From positions 236,231 to 300,230 of the forward strand of contig JAKQUI010000069.1 of NCBI GenBank assembly GCA_029562645.1: a stretch of 64,000 bases of DNA, read 5' to 3'. This document shows positions 1-8,600 of this stretch, piece by piece. The stretch comes from Spirochaetota bacterium (GTDB taxonomy: Bacteria; Spirochaetota; UBA4802; JAKQUI01). A program made the translations under genes and the position numbers. The notes beneath the pieces are model-generated. The model saw only the letters and a program-made list of their open reading frames with translations, made no database searches and was not told the DNA's origin. Each line of letters starts with the position of its first letter. Within the stretch, counting starts at the first letter, position 1.

Positions 1-2
1 GC

Positions 3-344
3 CGATTCGAAAGCGGCGGCGGCGCCATGTCTCTCCGCGAGCTCCAGAAGGCGACCGGCCAGGGCCCTGAGGAGCTCGAGCGCTATCTCCGTATCTTTTC
101 CAAGGCCCGTCTGCTGCGCTACGACGCCGATACGGAGATCGCCCCGCTCAACGCATCGTCCAACGTTACCATCGCGTCGGTCATCGGGCTATTGCACGAC
201 TCCGGACTCACGCCGCCCGCGAGCGCGGCCGGACCGGCGCATCTGCGCAAGTACCTGAGCGAGGTTCTTGCGGACATTGCGAAATCGCGCGCGAAGATCG
301 TGGGGAACACGACGCTCAAGGATCTGATCGCGAAAGCGCCGTAG
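3..344 (+). CDS. C-terminal fragment of a winged-helix-like protein (possibly the YihY/BrkB C-terminus)
   Basis: The frame is open to the left edge (it reads R-F-E-S-G-G-G-A before the first internal Met at 27), so this is the 3' end of a longer gene and position 27 is unlikely to be the start. The visible ~114 residues open with SLRELQKATG and then a helical segment ending in KARLLRYD, the pattern of a winged-helix domain. Some YihY/UPF0761 membrane proteins carry such a C-terminal wing after a GGGP(V/I)SL linker; that resemblance is from memory and is weak. It ends only 3 bp before the stop of the convergent TonB-like gene, so the two mRNAs must overlap or share a terminator. Confident that it is coding, unsure of family. 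Confidence 0.5.
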   Translation, partial: RFESGGGAMSLRELQKATGQGPEELERYLRIFSKARLLRYDADTEIAPLNASSNVTIASVIGLLHDSGLTPPASAAGPAHLRKYLSEVLADIAKSRAKIVGNTTLKDLIAKAP

Positions 345-347
345 CGG

Positions 348-1229
348 TCAGTAAATGAAGTAGCCGAACATGAAGGGGATGACGACGATCTGCCCCTTCA
401 CGTCCTCGGGCACGGGGCCGAAGCTCTTGGACCAGCGGATCGATTCCACGCAGGACTGGTCGAGCTGGCGGTTCCCGAGCGATTCCACGATGACCACGTC
501 GAGCACGTTCCCGGCCCGGTCCATGGTGAAATAGAGCTTCACGACCTGGTCGGGAATGGCGTTGATCTTCACGTAGCCGGGGGCATAGCCCCCGATCACC
601 GACTTGGCCATATCGGGCGGGTGCCAGTTCGCGGCGATCTTGTCCTTCATCTGCTTGAAGTAGCGGAAGTTGCGGAACCGTTTGGTGTTGAACGAGAAGC
701 GCCCGTCGTTGGAATAGAAGATGGCGTTGTTCTTGCTGAAGGTGTTGCGGTCGGGGACCTTCGTGAAGTCCTCGCCGCCCTCGTCGCCGAAGAGCGTATA
801 GCCCCCCTCGCTGAGTTTCATGAATTCGACCACCAGTTCGCTCTCGTCGTTGAGGAGCATGCGCTTGGGGATCTGCGAGCTTTTGGTCTGGACCGTCGAG
901 CTGTTCCCGCTCTTCTTCCCGCCTCGCTTCTGCGCGAAATCGCGAGAATTGTTGAGCCAGTGGTCGCCCTTCTCCTTCGTGAGATGGCCCTTGGCCGACG
1001 AGTCCTCATCCGACAACAGCGTCTTGGGCGAGATGACCGGCTGCCGGTCGGCGTTAATATTTACGATGATATCGCGCCCGCCAAACATCTTCCTGGTCCG
1101 ATCGCGGTTCATCTGGTCCTGCAGCATCGCGTAATAATTGGGGATCACGATCCCCAGCATCATGACCGTATGCAGGAAAAACGACATGAGCAGGACCAGG
1201 GAGAGGTTGATGTCGCTTCGCCGCGTCAT
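348..1229 (-). CDS. TonB/AgmX-like envelope-spanning protein
   Basis: This is a 293-residue protein with an N-terminal cytoplasmic stub (MTRRSDI), one hydrophobic anchor (about residues 10-30) and a long polar linker rich in K, S, D and N. The C-terminal domain contains VKLYFTMDRAGNVLDVVIVES followed by the LDQSCVESIRWS pattern. That arrangement matches energy-transducer proteins of the TonB C-terminal/AgmX type, which cross the periplasm and touch outer-membrane partners. The start chosen (1229) overlaps the stop of the upstream gene by 4 bp (ATGA), which indicates translational coupling. A much longer in-frame reading extends upstream but lies entirely inside the GlmU-like gene. No exbB or exbD is visible nearby, so whether it works with a proton-driven motor is unknown. 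Confidence 0.7.
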   Translation of the reverse strand: MTRRSDINLSLVLLMSFFLHTVMMLGIVIPNYYAMLQDQMNRDRTRKMFGGRDIIVNINADRQPVISPKTLLSDEDSSAKGHLTKEKGDHWLNNSRDFAQKRGGKKSGNSSTVQTKSSQIPKRMLLNDESELVVEFMKLSEGGYTLFGDEGGEDFTKVPDRNTFSKNNAIFYSNDGRFSFNTKRFRNFRYFKQMKDKIAANWHPPDMAKSVIGGYAPGYVKINAIPDQVVKLYFTMDRAGNVLDVVIVESLGNRQLDQSCVESIRWSKSFGPVPEDVKGQIVVIPFMFGYFIY

Positions 1230-2515
1230 CGATGCCCCATGCCGCGCCGTTGCGGCGCCGTGATATCGTGGACGGCCTCGAGCATGCCCGTGAAGGCCGG
1301 CGTACACGCAATGCCCCGTCGCGAGGTCATCGCGGCGGCCGCCTTCAGGAATCCCGGGAGCGAACCGCGGTCGTGGAGCTCGTTTTCGAAAAACCACGCG
1401 AAGGACGGAACATGCGACGGCGGCATCGCGCCGGCGTGGACCAGCATGCACCCGACCCCGATGCTGGTCCCGGTATTGATGAGCGTCCCGATGCTGGCCT
1501 TGGAGAAATCGCCGATGAAACAGCCCACCTTGAGCTTCTCCGTGTTCACCCGCCGGTCGGGCACGTAGCACTTCACGGATGAATAATTGTTCTTGAGGTC
1601 GCTGTTGGTGGTGAGCGCGCCGAGGTTGACCCATTCGCCGATATACGAATGGCCGATGAAGCCGTCGTGATACTTGTTCGAATTCGCCTGGAACACCGAT
1701 TCCTCCACCTCGCCCCCGATACGGCATCCGGGTCCGATGCTGCATCCCTCGCGCACCTTCGCGCCCAGGAGCACGGCCTTCCCGCCGATGAAGCACGGCC
1801 CCTCGATGCGCGTGAACGAATTGATGACGCACCCGTCGCCCACGATAATGGGCCCGGCCGTGCAATCGAAACACACGAACGGGTCGATGCGTACATCGTC
1901 CCCGATCAGAAGGAGACTCCCGTCGCCGATAATTGTTACCTGCGGCGGAAGGGGATTCGGCGTCCGTTTCGTATAAAAGCGCGCGTCCCGGGCGATCTGG
2001 GCAGGATTCATCTCGATGATGTCCCAGATGTAGTCGACCGCCGTCTCCCCATCCGCCTCACGGAGGGCGACTCCGGAGGAGACGAGCATTTTTTCGATGG
2101 AATCCGCCGAGTGTTCGGAGAGGCCGCTCACGACAGCGTCGGCCGCGGTTGGGTTCAATCGCACGGCAAGCGGGGCGCCCTGACGGGCGATACCGTATCC
2201 CGCCTGGAGATCGAGCGCCGCCCCGCAATCGACATACCGCGCATTGATGAAAAGAACGTCCACGCCGGACCGCAGACGGGAGCAATCGTTGATGACGATA
2301 TCGGGGTACCGCTCGCGGTAGTATGCGGCGAGGTGGGGGCGCGTTAAAAAGACGACGGTCGATGCGGAACGGGCGGATCCGCCCTCCGAATCGAGGAATC
2401 TCTGAATGCGCTCACGCCCGGTGAAGCAGCCGCAGCGAAGCTCCCATACCGGACGCGTGAGCGACAGCGGATAGAACTGATCGACCAGCCCGTCCTCGAA
2501 GACGACGACGTTCAT
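1226..2515 (-). CDS. GlmU-like bifunctional sugar nucleotidyltransferase/acetyltransferase (alternative bacterial GlmU type)
   Basis: This 429-residue protein begins MNVVVFEDGLVDQFYPLSLTRPVWELRCG, which is typical of the divergent GlmU-like family found in Bacteroidetes and spirochaetes rather than of classical GlmU. The N-terminal ~180 residues correspond to the nucleotidyltransferase part. From about residue 190 there is a left-handed beta-helix with hexapeptide rhythm (IIGDGSLLLIGDDVRID, IIVGDGCVINS, GAKVREGCSIGPGCRIGG) and the acetyltransferase-like stretch IGEWVNLGALTTNSDLKN. By family it would make UDP-GlcNAc or a related nucleotide sugar for wall or LPS synthesis. It lies 14 bp downstream of the EF-G-like gene and overlaps the TonB-like gene by 4 bp. 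The exact substrate cannot be read from sequence. Confidence 0.8.
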   Translation of the reverse strand: MNVVVFEDGLVDQFYPLSLTRPVWELRCGCFTGRERIQRFLDSEGGSARSASTVVFLTRPHLAAYYRERYPDIVINDCSRLRSGVDVLFINARYVDCGAALDLQAGYGIARQGAPLAVRLNPTAADAVVSGLSEHSADSIEKMLVSSGVALREADGETAVDYIWDIIEMNPAQIARDARFYTKRTPNPLPPQVTIIGDGSLLLIGDDVRIDPFVCFDCTAGPIIVGDGCVINSFTRIEGPCFIGGKAVLLGAKVREGCSIGPGCRIGGEVEESVFQANSNKYHDGFIGHSYIGEWVNLGALTTNSDLKNNYSSVKCYVPDRRVNTEKLKVGCFIGDFSKASIGTLINTGTSIGVGCMLVHAGAMPPSHVPSFAWFFENELHDRGSLPGFLKAAAAMTSRRGIACTPAFTGMLEAVHDITAPQRRGMGHR

Positions 2516-2529
2516 ACAACGCGCCTGCG

Positions 2530-4644
2530 CTACTTGGCGGCCTCTTCCTCGAGCTCCTTCTTGCGGTCCTCGATCACCTTCTCGGCGATCTTGCCGGAGA
2601 TGGGATCATAGTGCGAGAACTTCATCTCGAAGGTGGCCTTGCCGCTGGTCTTCGCGCGAAGGTCGATCGAGTAGCGCAGCATCTCGGCAAGCGGCACCGT
2701 CGCCTTGACCACGGACACGCCGCCGCCCTTGGATTCATCGGTGCTGCCCATGCCCAGCACGCGGCCGCGCCGGCTGGTGATGTCGTTGAGGATGTCGCCC
2801 ATGTAGTCTTTATCGACGTAGACGTCGACCTCCATGATGGGCTCCAGGAGCTGCGGCGCCGCTCCCTCCATGGCCTTCTTGAAGGCGCCGCGGGAGGCGA
2901 TCTTGAACGACATTTCGGACGAGTCGACCGGGTGATACGAACCGTCGAAGACCTCGACGGCGACGTCGACCACCGGGAAGCGCGCGAGCACGCCCTCGTC
3001 GAGCGCCTCCTTCACGCCCTTCTCGACGCCGGGGATGTAGTTCTTGGGAATCACGCCGCCCACGATGCTGTCGATAAACTCATACCCCTCGCCCCGCGTC
3101 TTGGGCGCCAGACGCAGATACACATCGCCGTACTGCCCATGGCCGCCCGTCTGCTTCTTGTGCTTGTACTGCGCCTCGGATTTCTTGGTGATGGTCTCGC
3201 GATAGGCGATCCGCGGTATTTTCGTGATGATCTCCAGCTTATTCTTTTCCTTGAGCGATTTAAGGATGATGTCCAGCTGCATCTCGCCCATGCCGGAGAG
3301 CACCGTTTGGCGGGTTTCGGCATTGTACTGGTAGGTGATGGTGGGGTTTTCGTCGGTCACGCGCGCGAAGGCCTGGCCGATCTTGTCCTCGTCGCCCTTC
3401 TTCGCCGATTCGATGGCGTACGAGAATACGGGATGCGGCACCTCGATGACGGGCATCACCGCCGGGCTCTTCGCGTCGGCGAGGGTGTCGCGGGTCGCGG
3501 TGCGGTCGAGCTTCACCACCACGCCGATGTCGCCGGCCGTGATCTTCGGCAGATCGAACTGCTTGTTGCCCACCATGGTAAACAGCTTGCCGATGCGCTC
3601 CTTGACGTTCCGCGTCGCATTGAGAACGTCGGTATCGGGCATGAGCTCGCCGGAGAGCACTTTCAAATAGTTGAATCGCCCGGCGAACTGGTCGATGTAG
3701 GTCTTCCAGACCACGGCGGTCATCGGTTCGGACGGGAGGCATTTCCGCGACACCGCCTTGGCGTGATCGTTCATGTCGTGACCGGCGTATGCGCATGCCG
3801 GATCGGGCGCCGGGACATACTTGCGGATCACATCGACGAGGAGCTTGACGCCGATCCCCTTCTGCGACGAGCCGCAGACCACCGGATGCAGCTTCGCCGC
3901 CTTGAGCTGGTTGCGCAGGCCGATCGCGATCTCGTCGTTGGTGAGCTCGCCGCCGTCCAGAAACTTCTCGATCAGCGAGTCCTCTCCCTCGGCCGCGAGC
4001 TCCATGAGCTTGGTGCGCGCCTCGTCGGCGGTCCCCTTCAGGTCGGCGGGAACGTCGGTCACCTGCACGTCGCGGCCGTCGCCCTTGGGGCTCATCGCCT
4101 TCAGGTCGACCAGGTCCACCACGCCCTTGAGCTGCTCGGCGTCTCCCACCGAAATGGCCAGCGGCACCAGGCTCGTTCCCAGGTCCGCCGCGACGCTGTC
4201 CGTGATCGCGGCGAAATTCGCGCGCTCCTTGTCCATTTTGTTGATGAAGATGATGCGGGGAATGTTCTTCTCGTTGAGATAGCGCCAGTACTTCTCGGTC
4301 TCGATCTGGACGCCGTCGACGGCGTCCACCACCAGGATGGCCGCGTCGGCGACCTGCAGGGCCGCTCGGGCATCGCCGACGAAATCGGACATGCCGGGCG
4401 TGTCGATGATGTTAATCTTTACGTCGTCGGTCTCGATGAATCCCAGGGCGCACTTGATCGACATCTTCCGGCTCTTTTCCTCGTCGTCGAAATCGGATAC
4501 GAGCGTCCCGGCGGCGGCGTTTCCGATCTTGTCGATCTTCCCGCCGATGAAGAGCATGGCGTCGAAGAGCGTCGACTTGCCGGTACTGCCGTGGCCGATG
4601 ATCGCGACGTTGCGTATCTGGCCGGTTGCGTATTCCTTGATCAT
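2530..4644 (-). CDS. Elongation factor G-like translational GTPase (EF-G2 type)
   Basis: The protein is 704 residues with the full EF-G domain plan. The G1 loop is GHGSTGKST (17-25), where canonical EF-G has AHxDAGKTT. G3 is DTPG (81-84) and G4 is NKMD (135-138). Domains II-V follow, with HGQYGDV and GGVIPKNYIPGVEKG in domain IV and the MxEVxVxxxxxYMGDILxDxxSRRG block at the start of domain V. The altered P-loop and switch I (VSDFDDEEKSRKMSI) are those of the EF-G-like/EF-G2 subfamily, whose members often have weak or specialised translocation or stress roles rather than being the housekeeping EF-G. GGGGAGG precedes the ATG by about 9 bp. It heads the operon with the GlmU-like and TonB-like genes. 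Confidence 0.88.
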   Translation of the reverse strand: MIKEYATGQIRNVAIIGHGSTGKSTLFDAMLFIGGKIDKIGNAAAGTLVSDFDDEEKSRKMSIKCALGFIETDDVKINIIDTPGMSDFVGDARAALQVADAAILVVDAVDGVQIETEKYWRYLNEKNIPRIIFINKMDKERANFAAITDSVAADLGTSLVPLAISVGDAEQLKGVVDLVDLKAMSPKGDGRDVQVTDVPADLKGTADEARTKLMELAAEGEDSLIEKFLDGGELTNDEIAIGLRNQLKAAKLHPVVCGSSQKGIGVKLLVDVIRKYVPAPDPACAYAGHDMNDHAKAVSRKCLPSEPMTAVVWKTYIDQFAGRFNYLKVLSGELMPDTDVLNATRNVKERIGKLFTMVGNKQFDLPKITAGDIGVVVKLDRTATRDTLADAKSPAVMPVIEVPHPVFSYAIESAKKGDEDKIGQAFARVTDENPTITYQYNAETRQTVLSGMGEMQLDIILKSLKEKNKLEIITKIPRIAYRETITKKSEAQYKHKKQTGGHGQYGDVYLRLAPKTRGEGYEFIDSIVGGVIPKNYIPGVEKGVKEALDEGVLARFPVVDVAVEVFDGSYHPVDSSEMSFKIASRGAFKKAMEGAAPQLLEPIMEVDVYVDKDYMGDILNDITSRRGRVLGMGSTDESKGGGVSVVKATVPLAEMLRYSIDLRAKTSGKATFEMKFSHYDPISGKIAEKVIEDRKKELEEEAAK

Positions 4645-4762
4645 ACCCTGAGCCTCCCCTGTGAAGAATAGCCGAATAATGTGGAAATGAGTCTGGTACG
4701 CTAAAATCCCGGTTTCTTTTTGTAAAGTATTTTATGGCGGCCTGCGCATCGACGCGCGCATT

Positions 4763-5689
4763 TCACTGAACGGCGATCTGGTTGTCGCCGTTCGCGTTCG
4801 CCTGGCGAAGCGCCGCGCGGACCTTCAGGATGAGCCCATCGAGGAGGTGCTCGATCTCGCTCTTCTGAATGCGCCGTTTATCGGGGGATATGCTGTGCAC
4901 GCCGATCCCGAAGGCCGGTTGAACGCTGTCGTCGCCGGCCTGATAGGGGACCCCCGCGAGCGCGTCACGGATGCGCACCGCGATCGTCTCGGCATCGGCC
5001 TGTCGGGTATTGGGCAGGATCGCCATGAATTCCTCGGCGTCGTAGCGTCCGATGGTATCGTAGGGCCGGCAGGTCCTCGCCAGACGCTCACCCGCCTCCC
5101 TGACGAGATCGTCGTCGGCGGGCGTTCCGGTGCCGCTCGCGGCCGCGCGCGTCCCGGCGAGTCCCACCAGGATGACCGTAATCGGCCGCCCCTCCCGGAC
5201 CGCGCGATTGAGCTCGGCGAGGAGCACGTCGAACAGCGCCCGTCGGTTCATGAGGCCCGTGACCGGGTCCTCGCGGGTGAGGCGCAAGAGCTTCTTCTGT
5301 GAATCGACCAGCCGATCATAGGAGCCCAGCATGCGGCGTCCGACGTCGATGCGGGCGCGCAGCTCATGCCCGTCGAAGGGCGTGAGCAGATAGTCGTCGG
5401 CGCCGGCGTTCATGGCGTCGATCACGTCGCCCATCGACTTCCGCGGGCACACCGCGACGATGTGGACGTATCGGCTCTTCTTGAGGCTTCGGATGGTGCG
5501 GCACAGCGCGGCGGGATCAGCGGCGTGCAGCGCCCAGTCGATGATCGCGATCCGGATCGCCTGCTCCCTGATGATCGCGACCGCGCTCGCGGCGTCCGAT
5601 GCGCAGGCGAAATCGAACCGCTCGCGTTCGAGGACCTTCCGCATGGCCGCACCGGCAACCCGGTCATCGACGACAACGAGCAGTTTCAT
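4763..5689 (-). CDS. Degenerate receiver-GGDEF protein
   Basis: There are two domains: an N-terminal CheY-like receiver (about residues 1-118) and a C-terminal GGDEF-like domain (about 135-290). The receiver keeps the acidic pair DD (8-9) and the acceptor Asp (D51, in AIIDW), but the conserved Lys of the KP turn is replaced (LLTPFDG). In the cyclase domain the signature is RYDAEEF, with both active-site glycines lost, while the upstream DPVTGLMNRR motif is normal. It is therefore predicted to be a poor or inactive diguanylate cyclase, perhaps a c-di-GMP or protein-protein signalling module. An ATG 6 bp upstream (5695) is possible, but GAGGT is spaced correctly only for 5689. Transcribed alone. 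Confidence 0.8.
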   Translation of the reverse strand: MKLLVVVDDRVAGAAMRKVLERERFDFACASDAASAVAIIREQAIRIAIIDWALHAADPAALCRTIRSLKKSRYVHIVAVCPRKSMGDVIDAMNAGADDYLLTPFDGHELRARIDVGRRMLGSYDRLVDSQKKLLRLTREDPVTGLMNRRALFDVLLAELNRAVREGRPITVILVGLAGTRAAASGTGTPADDDLVREAGERLARTCRPYDTIGRYDAEEFMAILPNTRQADAETIAVRIRDALAGVPYQAGDDSVQPAFGIGVHSISPDKRRIQKSEIEHLLDGLILKVRAALRQANANGDNQIAVQ

Positions 5690-5741
5690 GTGCAATACCT
5701 CGCAATGGCATTTGGTGCGGCATCGCCATCATCACCCCTGC

Positions 5742-6776
5742 CTAAAAAAAGGAGCATCCCACCCCAAGGGTTACAACAACGGTTTCGTTCCTGATTCTGT
5801 TTTCCAGCGTCCCGATCTCCTCGGCCGGCCCCTCGCGCGTGGCCTCGTAGCGCTCCTGGGTTTGCCCCCCCTCCGCCCGGATGAACGAGTAGGAAAACCC
5901 AAACGCGACATGGAAACGCTCTTCGATGAAAAAGCGCAACCCAAGCCTCGTCGCGATCCCCATGCCCGTGCTGTCTCCGGTCGCGATTTTGGAGCGGAGG
6001 ATGTGGTCGTCGGCGTCCTTCGACTTGAGCCATGGCGAGACCATAAAATCCAGTTTGATCTCGACCTTGCCGTACAGGTTCACATAGGGCGAGAAGGTCA
6101 CATACGGGATATAGTAGTCGATGTCGTAGGTCGCGACGATCCCGTGGACGATCACATGGTCCTCGTAACTGTATTTGCTGAGCTCGGGGTCCGCCGCGAT
6201 ATAGGCGGAATAGCGCGAATACGACGGATACCACTGGTCGATGTCGCTGATGGTGTAGTTGAACCGCTGGTACAGAAACCCCGCGCCGACGTCGATGTTG
6301 AGCGATTTCCGCTTCATCACCCGGTACGCGATGCTCGCGTCCACGATGAGGGCGCCCAGGCGCGTTTCGCTTTCGGAAAAGATGTCCAGGCTGTTCTTCT
6401 CGCCCCAATCCTTGCCCATGAGCTTGTAATAGCCCCAGTCGGAATCGCGCATCACGCCGGCGTCGCGGTTAATGTTGGTTTTCGCCTTGACCGACGTCCG
6501 GAAGCGCTCGGTGGCGGCGTACTGGACGCCGAGATAGGCCATGTACACCTCGAGCGGAAACCGGAGCTCGCTGATGGGAAAGTGGACCCGTCCGACGCTC
6601 CCGTTCGGGTAGGAGATCTTTCCGCCGATCTGATACTTGGTATAGCCGGAATACTTCTCCGAGCCGGCTTCGACGGTGAGCGCGCGATAGCCCGCTGCCG
6701 CCGTATCGGCCATGCCGAGGGCGGGGAGCGTCACGACCGCAACAGACACGCACATTCCGATGAGCCACCTCGGCAT
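5742..6776 (-). CDS. Omptin-family outer-membrane protease
   Basis: This is a 344-residue exported protein with a signal peptide (about residues 1-28, ending GMADTAAA), alternating beta-strand pattern and a C-terminal aromatic residue (CSFF), as expected for a 10-strand outer-membrane barrel. Omptins use two acidic/His pairs. D111-S-D113-W matches Asp83/Asp85-Trp of OmpT, and D256-D-H258 matches Asp210/His212. The Y-rich YDIDYYIPY stretch (217-225) is also familiar from distant omptins. All four catalytic positions appear intact, so an active surface endopeptidase is predicted. In enterobacteria, omptins need LPS and cleave between basic residues; whether that holds here is unknown. GAGGG sits 6 bp before the ATG. 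The gene is monocistronic and diverges from the deacylase. Confidence 0.75.
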   Translation of the reverse strand: MPRWLIGMCVSVAVVTLPALGMADTAAAGYRALTVEAGSEKYSGYTKYQIGGKISYPNGSVGRVHFPISELRFPLEVYMAYLGVQYAATERFRTSVKAKTNINRDAGVMRDSDWGYYKLMGKDWGEKNSLDIFSESETRLGALIVDASIAYRVMKRKSLNIDVGAGFLYQRFNYTISDIDQWYPSYSRYSAYIAADPELSKYSYEDHVIVHGIVATYDIDYYIPYVTFSPYVNLYGKVEIKLDFMVSPWLKSKDADDHILRSKIATGDSTGMGIATRLGLRFFIEERFHVAFGFSYSFIRAEGGQTQERYEATREGPAEEIGTLENRIRNETVVVTLGVGCSFF

Positions 6777-6916
6777 GCTGGACCCTCGTTCGAATCGTTT
6801 CGACCGCGCGGAACGGGCGAAATCACCTTGACTTTTCCGTTACGCGCCCGTTCCGTTACACAGCATACGCAAACAGGGGCAATTTGCAAGAATAATACCA
6901 GCATCGGGTGCTAATT

Positions 6917-8563
6917 ATGTTCGACTACCTCATCGCACACGCGAGCATTATCGACGGAACGGGGCGCGCGCCGTACCGGGGCGCGGTGGCCCTGCGCGGC
7001 GACCGCATCGAGGCCATCATTCCCGCACAACGCGGTGCGAAGATCGCGCTGCCCCGGGCGAAAAAGACCATCGACGCCGACGGACGCGCGCTGGCGCCCG
7101 GCTTCATCGACATCCACTCTCACAACGATTGGCTGCTTCCGGACCCCGACCATATCGACATGCTCCAGCACCTGATGCGTCAGGGCGTGACCACCGTGGT
7201 CACCGGACAGTGCGGCCTCTCACCCGCCCCCATCTACACCGAGAAGGACGACGAGATCCAATCGTTCGTGGACCTCCTGTGCGACCGGCAGATCTCGTTC
7301 GACTATTCCACGATGAACGCGTTCTTCGAATCGCTCGAGTCGAAGGGGATCGCCCTGAACATGGCGCACCTGGCGGGGCACGCGACGCTGCGCGCATCGC
7401 TCAAGGGCCTGCTCACCGACGCCCGCCTCACCATCGCCGACATGGCGCGACTGGAATACGCGCTCGACGAGTGCTTCGAGGCCGGCGTGTTCGGGCTCTC
7501 CTACGGCCTGGGCTACCCGCCGGGCATGTTCTCGCCGGAGGAGGAGCTGGTGTGGTTCGCGAAGATCGCCGGCCGCAAGAGCGGCGTCATGGCCGTACAC
7601 CTCAAGGCGCTCTCGGCGGTATCGCCCACGTATCCCTACATCCCCGGCGGGACGCCCCATAATCTCATGTCGCTCAAGGAGACCATCACCCACGCGAAGA
7701 AGGCGGGCGTCGCGCTGCAGATATCGCACCTGGTGTTCCCGTACGAACCGACGTGGAAAACGGAGGAGCGGGCCATCGGGATGATCGAGAAGGAATACGA
7801 GGACGGCATGGACATCGCCTTCGACGCCTACCCCTACGCCGGCGGCAACACCTCCATCATCGCGCCCATCCCGGTGTGGTTCCTGGACAACTTCCAGGAG
7901 AACATCAAGAACGCCTTCATGATGAAAAAGCTCGTCACGCTGTTTCGCCTGTCGAAGAAGGTGCTCAAGTTCGACATGGGCGCCATCATGCTGCTGCGCG
8001 CCTTCCACAAGCCTTACGAAAAGTATGCGGGCCGGCTGTTCCGCGACATCGCCGCCGACCTGGGCATGGACCCCATCGACGCCTATCTTCATTTCGCCGA
8101 GATCACCGAGGGAAAGGCGCGGGTGCTCCTGCCCGAGTTCTACGACAACGACGGGCGCGACGGCATCATGGCGCGGGTGCTCGCGCACCCGCTCTGCCGG
8201 TTCGAGACCGACACCCTCATCACCCGCAAGGGCGTTCAGAACCCGGCCACCTTCGGGACCTTTCCGCGCATCCTGGGACGCTTCGTGCGCGAGTTTCGGC
8301 TGATGAGCCTTCCCGACGCGATCCACCGCATGACCGGCGCCTCGGCGCGCCGGATGGGCATACAGAAGCGCGGCGAGATCAAGAAGGGCTATTACGCGGA
8401 CCTCGTCATCTTCGACCCGGACACGGTGCACGAAAACCCGATCCCCGACCAGCCGCCCCTCGGGATCGAACACGTCTTCATCAACGGCAAGCAGGCGGTC
8501 GTGAACAACAAGGTCGACATGAAACGCCTGCACGGGCGCGTGCTGAGGAAGAACGACCAGTAA
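6917..8563 (+). CDS. N-acyl-D-amino-acid deacylase family amidohydrolase
   Basis: A 548-residue amidohydrolase-superfamily protein. It starts with the FDYLIAHASIIDGTGRAPYRG strand pattern and has the metal-binding HSHND motif (about residues 70-74), the TGQCGLSP segment whose Cys is a metal ligand in D-aminoacylase, and downstream HLK and ISHL segments in the order expected for the TIM-barrel ligands. The tail (GEIKKGYYADLVIFDPDTV) is the usual beta-sandwich of the family. Members hydrolyse N-acyl-D-amino acids or related dipeptides, releasing D-amino acids. A GTG 9 bp upstream is an alternative start; GGTG at 6907-6910 fits the ATG at 6917 better. It is followed by a cupin gene in the same direction. 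Confidence 0.85.
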   Translation: MFDYLIAHASIIDGTGRAPYRGAVALRGDRIEAIIPAQRGAKIALPRAKKTIDADGRALAPGFIDIHSHNDWLLPDPDHIDMLQHLMRQGVTTVVTGQCGLSPAPIYTEKDDEIQSFVDLLCDRQISFDYSTMNAFFESLESKGIALNMAHLAGHATLRASLKGLLTDARLTIADMARLEYALDECFEAGVFGLSYGLGYPPGMFSPEEELVWFAKIAGRKSGVMAVHLKALSAVSPTYPYIPGGTPHNLMSLKETITHAKKAGVALQISHLVFPYEPTWKTEERAIGMIEKEYEDGMDIAFDAYPYAGGNTSIIAPIPVWFLDNFQENIKNAFMMKKLVTLFRLSKKVLKFDMGAIMLLRAFHKPYEKYAGRLFRDIAADLGMDPIDAYLHFAEITEGKARVLLPEFYDNDGRDGIMARVLAHPLCRFETDTLITRKGVQNPATFGTFPRILGRFVREFRLMSLPDAIHRMTGASARRMGIQKRGEIKKGYYADLVIFDPDTVHENPIPDQPPLGIEHVFINGKQAVVNNKVDMKRLHGRVLRKNDQ

Positions 8564-8584
8564 AGACGGGGCACTGCCCCGTCT
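8564..8584 (+). terminator. Perfect 9-bp hairpin between the deacylase and cupin genes
   Basis: AGACGGGGC and GCCCCGTCT flank a 3-nt loop immediately after the deacylase stop codon. No T-tract follows; instead the cupin ribosome-binding site AAAGGAG starts 3 bp later. It is more likely an mRNA-stabilising or attenuating hairpin than a full intrinsic terminator. Confidence 0.5.
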
Positions 8585-8600
8585 CAAAGGAGCCATCGAC

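Noticed and set aside
1230..1874. N-terminal extension of the TonB-like protein
   Set aside because: The in-frame extension lies wholly inside the GlmU-like gene and is Arg/His-rich; the ATG at 1229 with 4-bp overlap is the natural start.
2611..4671. A 686-codon open frame on the plus strand across the EF-G-like gene
   Set aside because: It is the antisense shadow of a GC-rich gene: His/Asp/Val-rich with no motifs, while the minus strand encodes a full EF-G-like protein.
6908..6916. GTG start for the deacylase at 6908
   Set aside because: GGTG is placed 6 bp before the ATG at 6917, and the GTG overlaps this ribosome-binding site.
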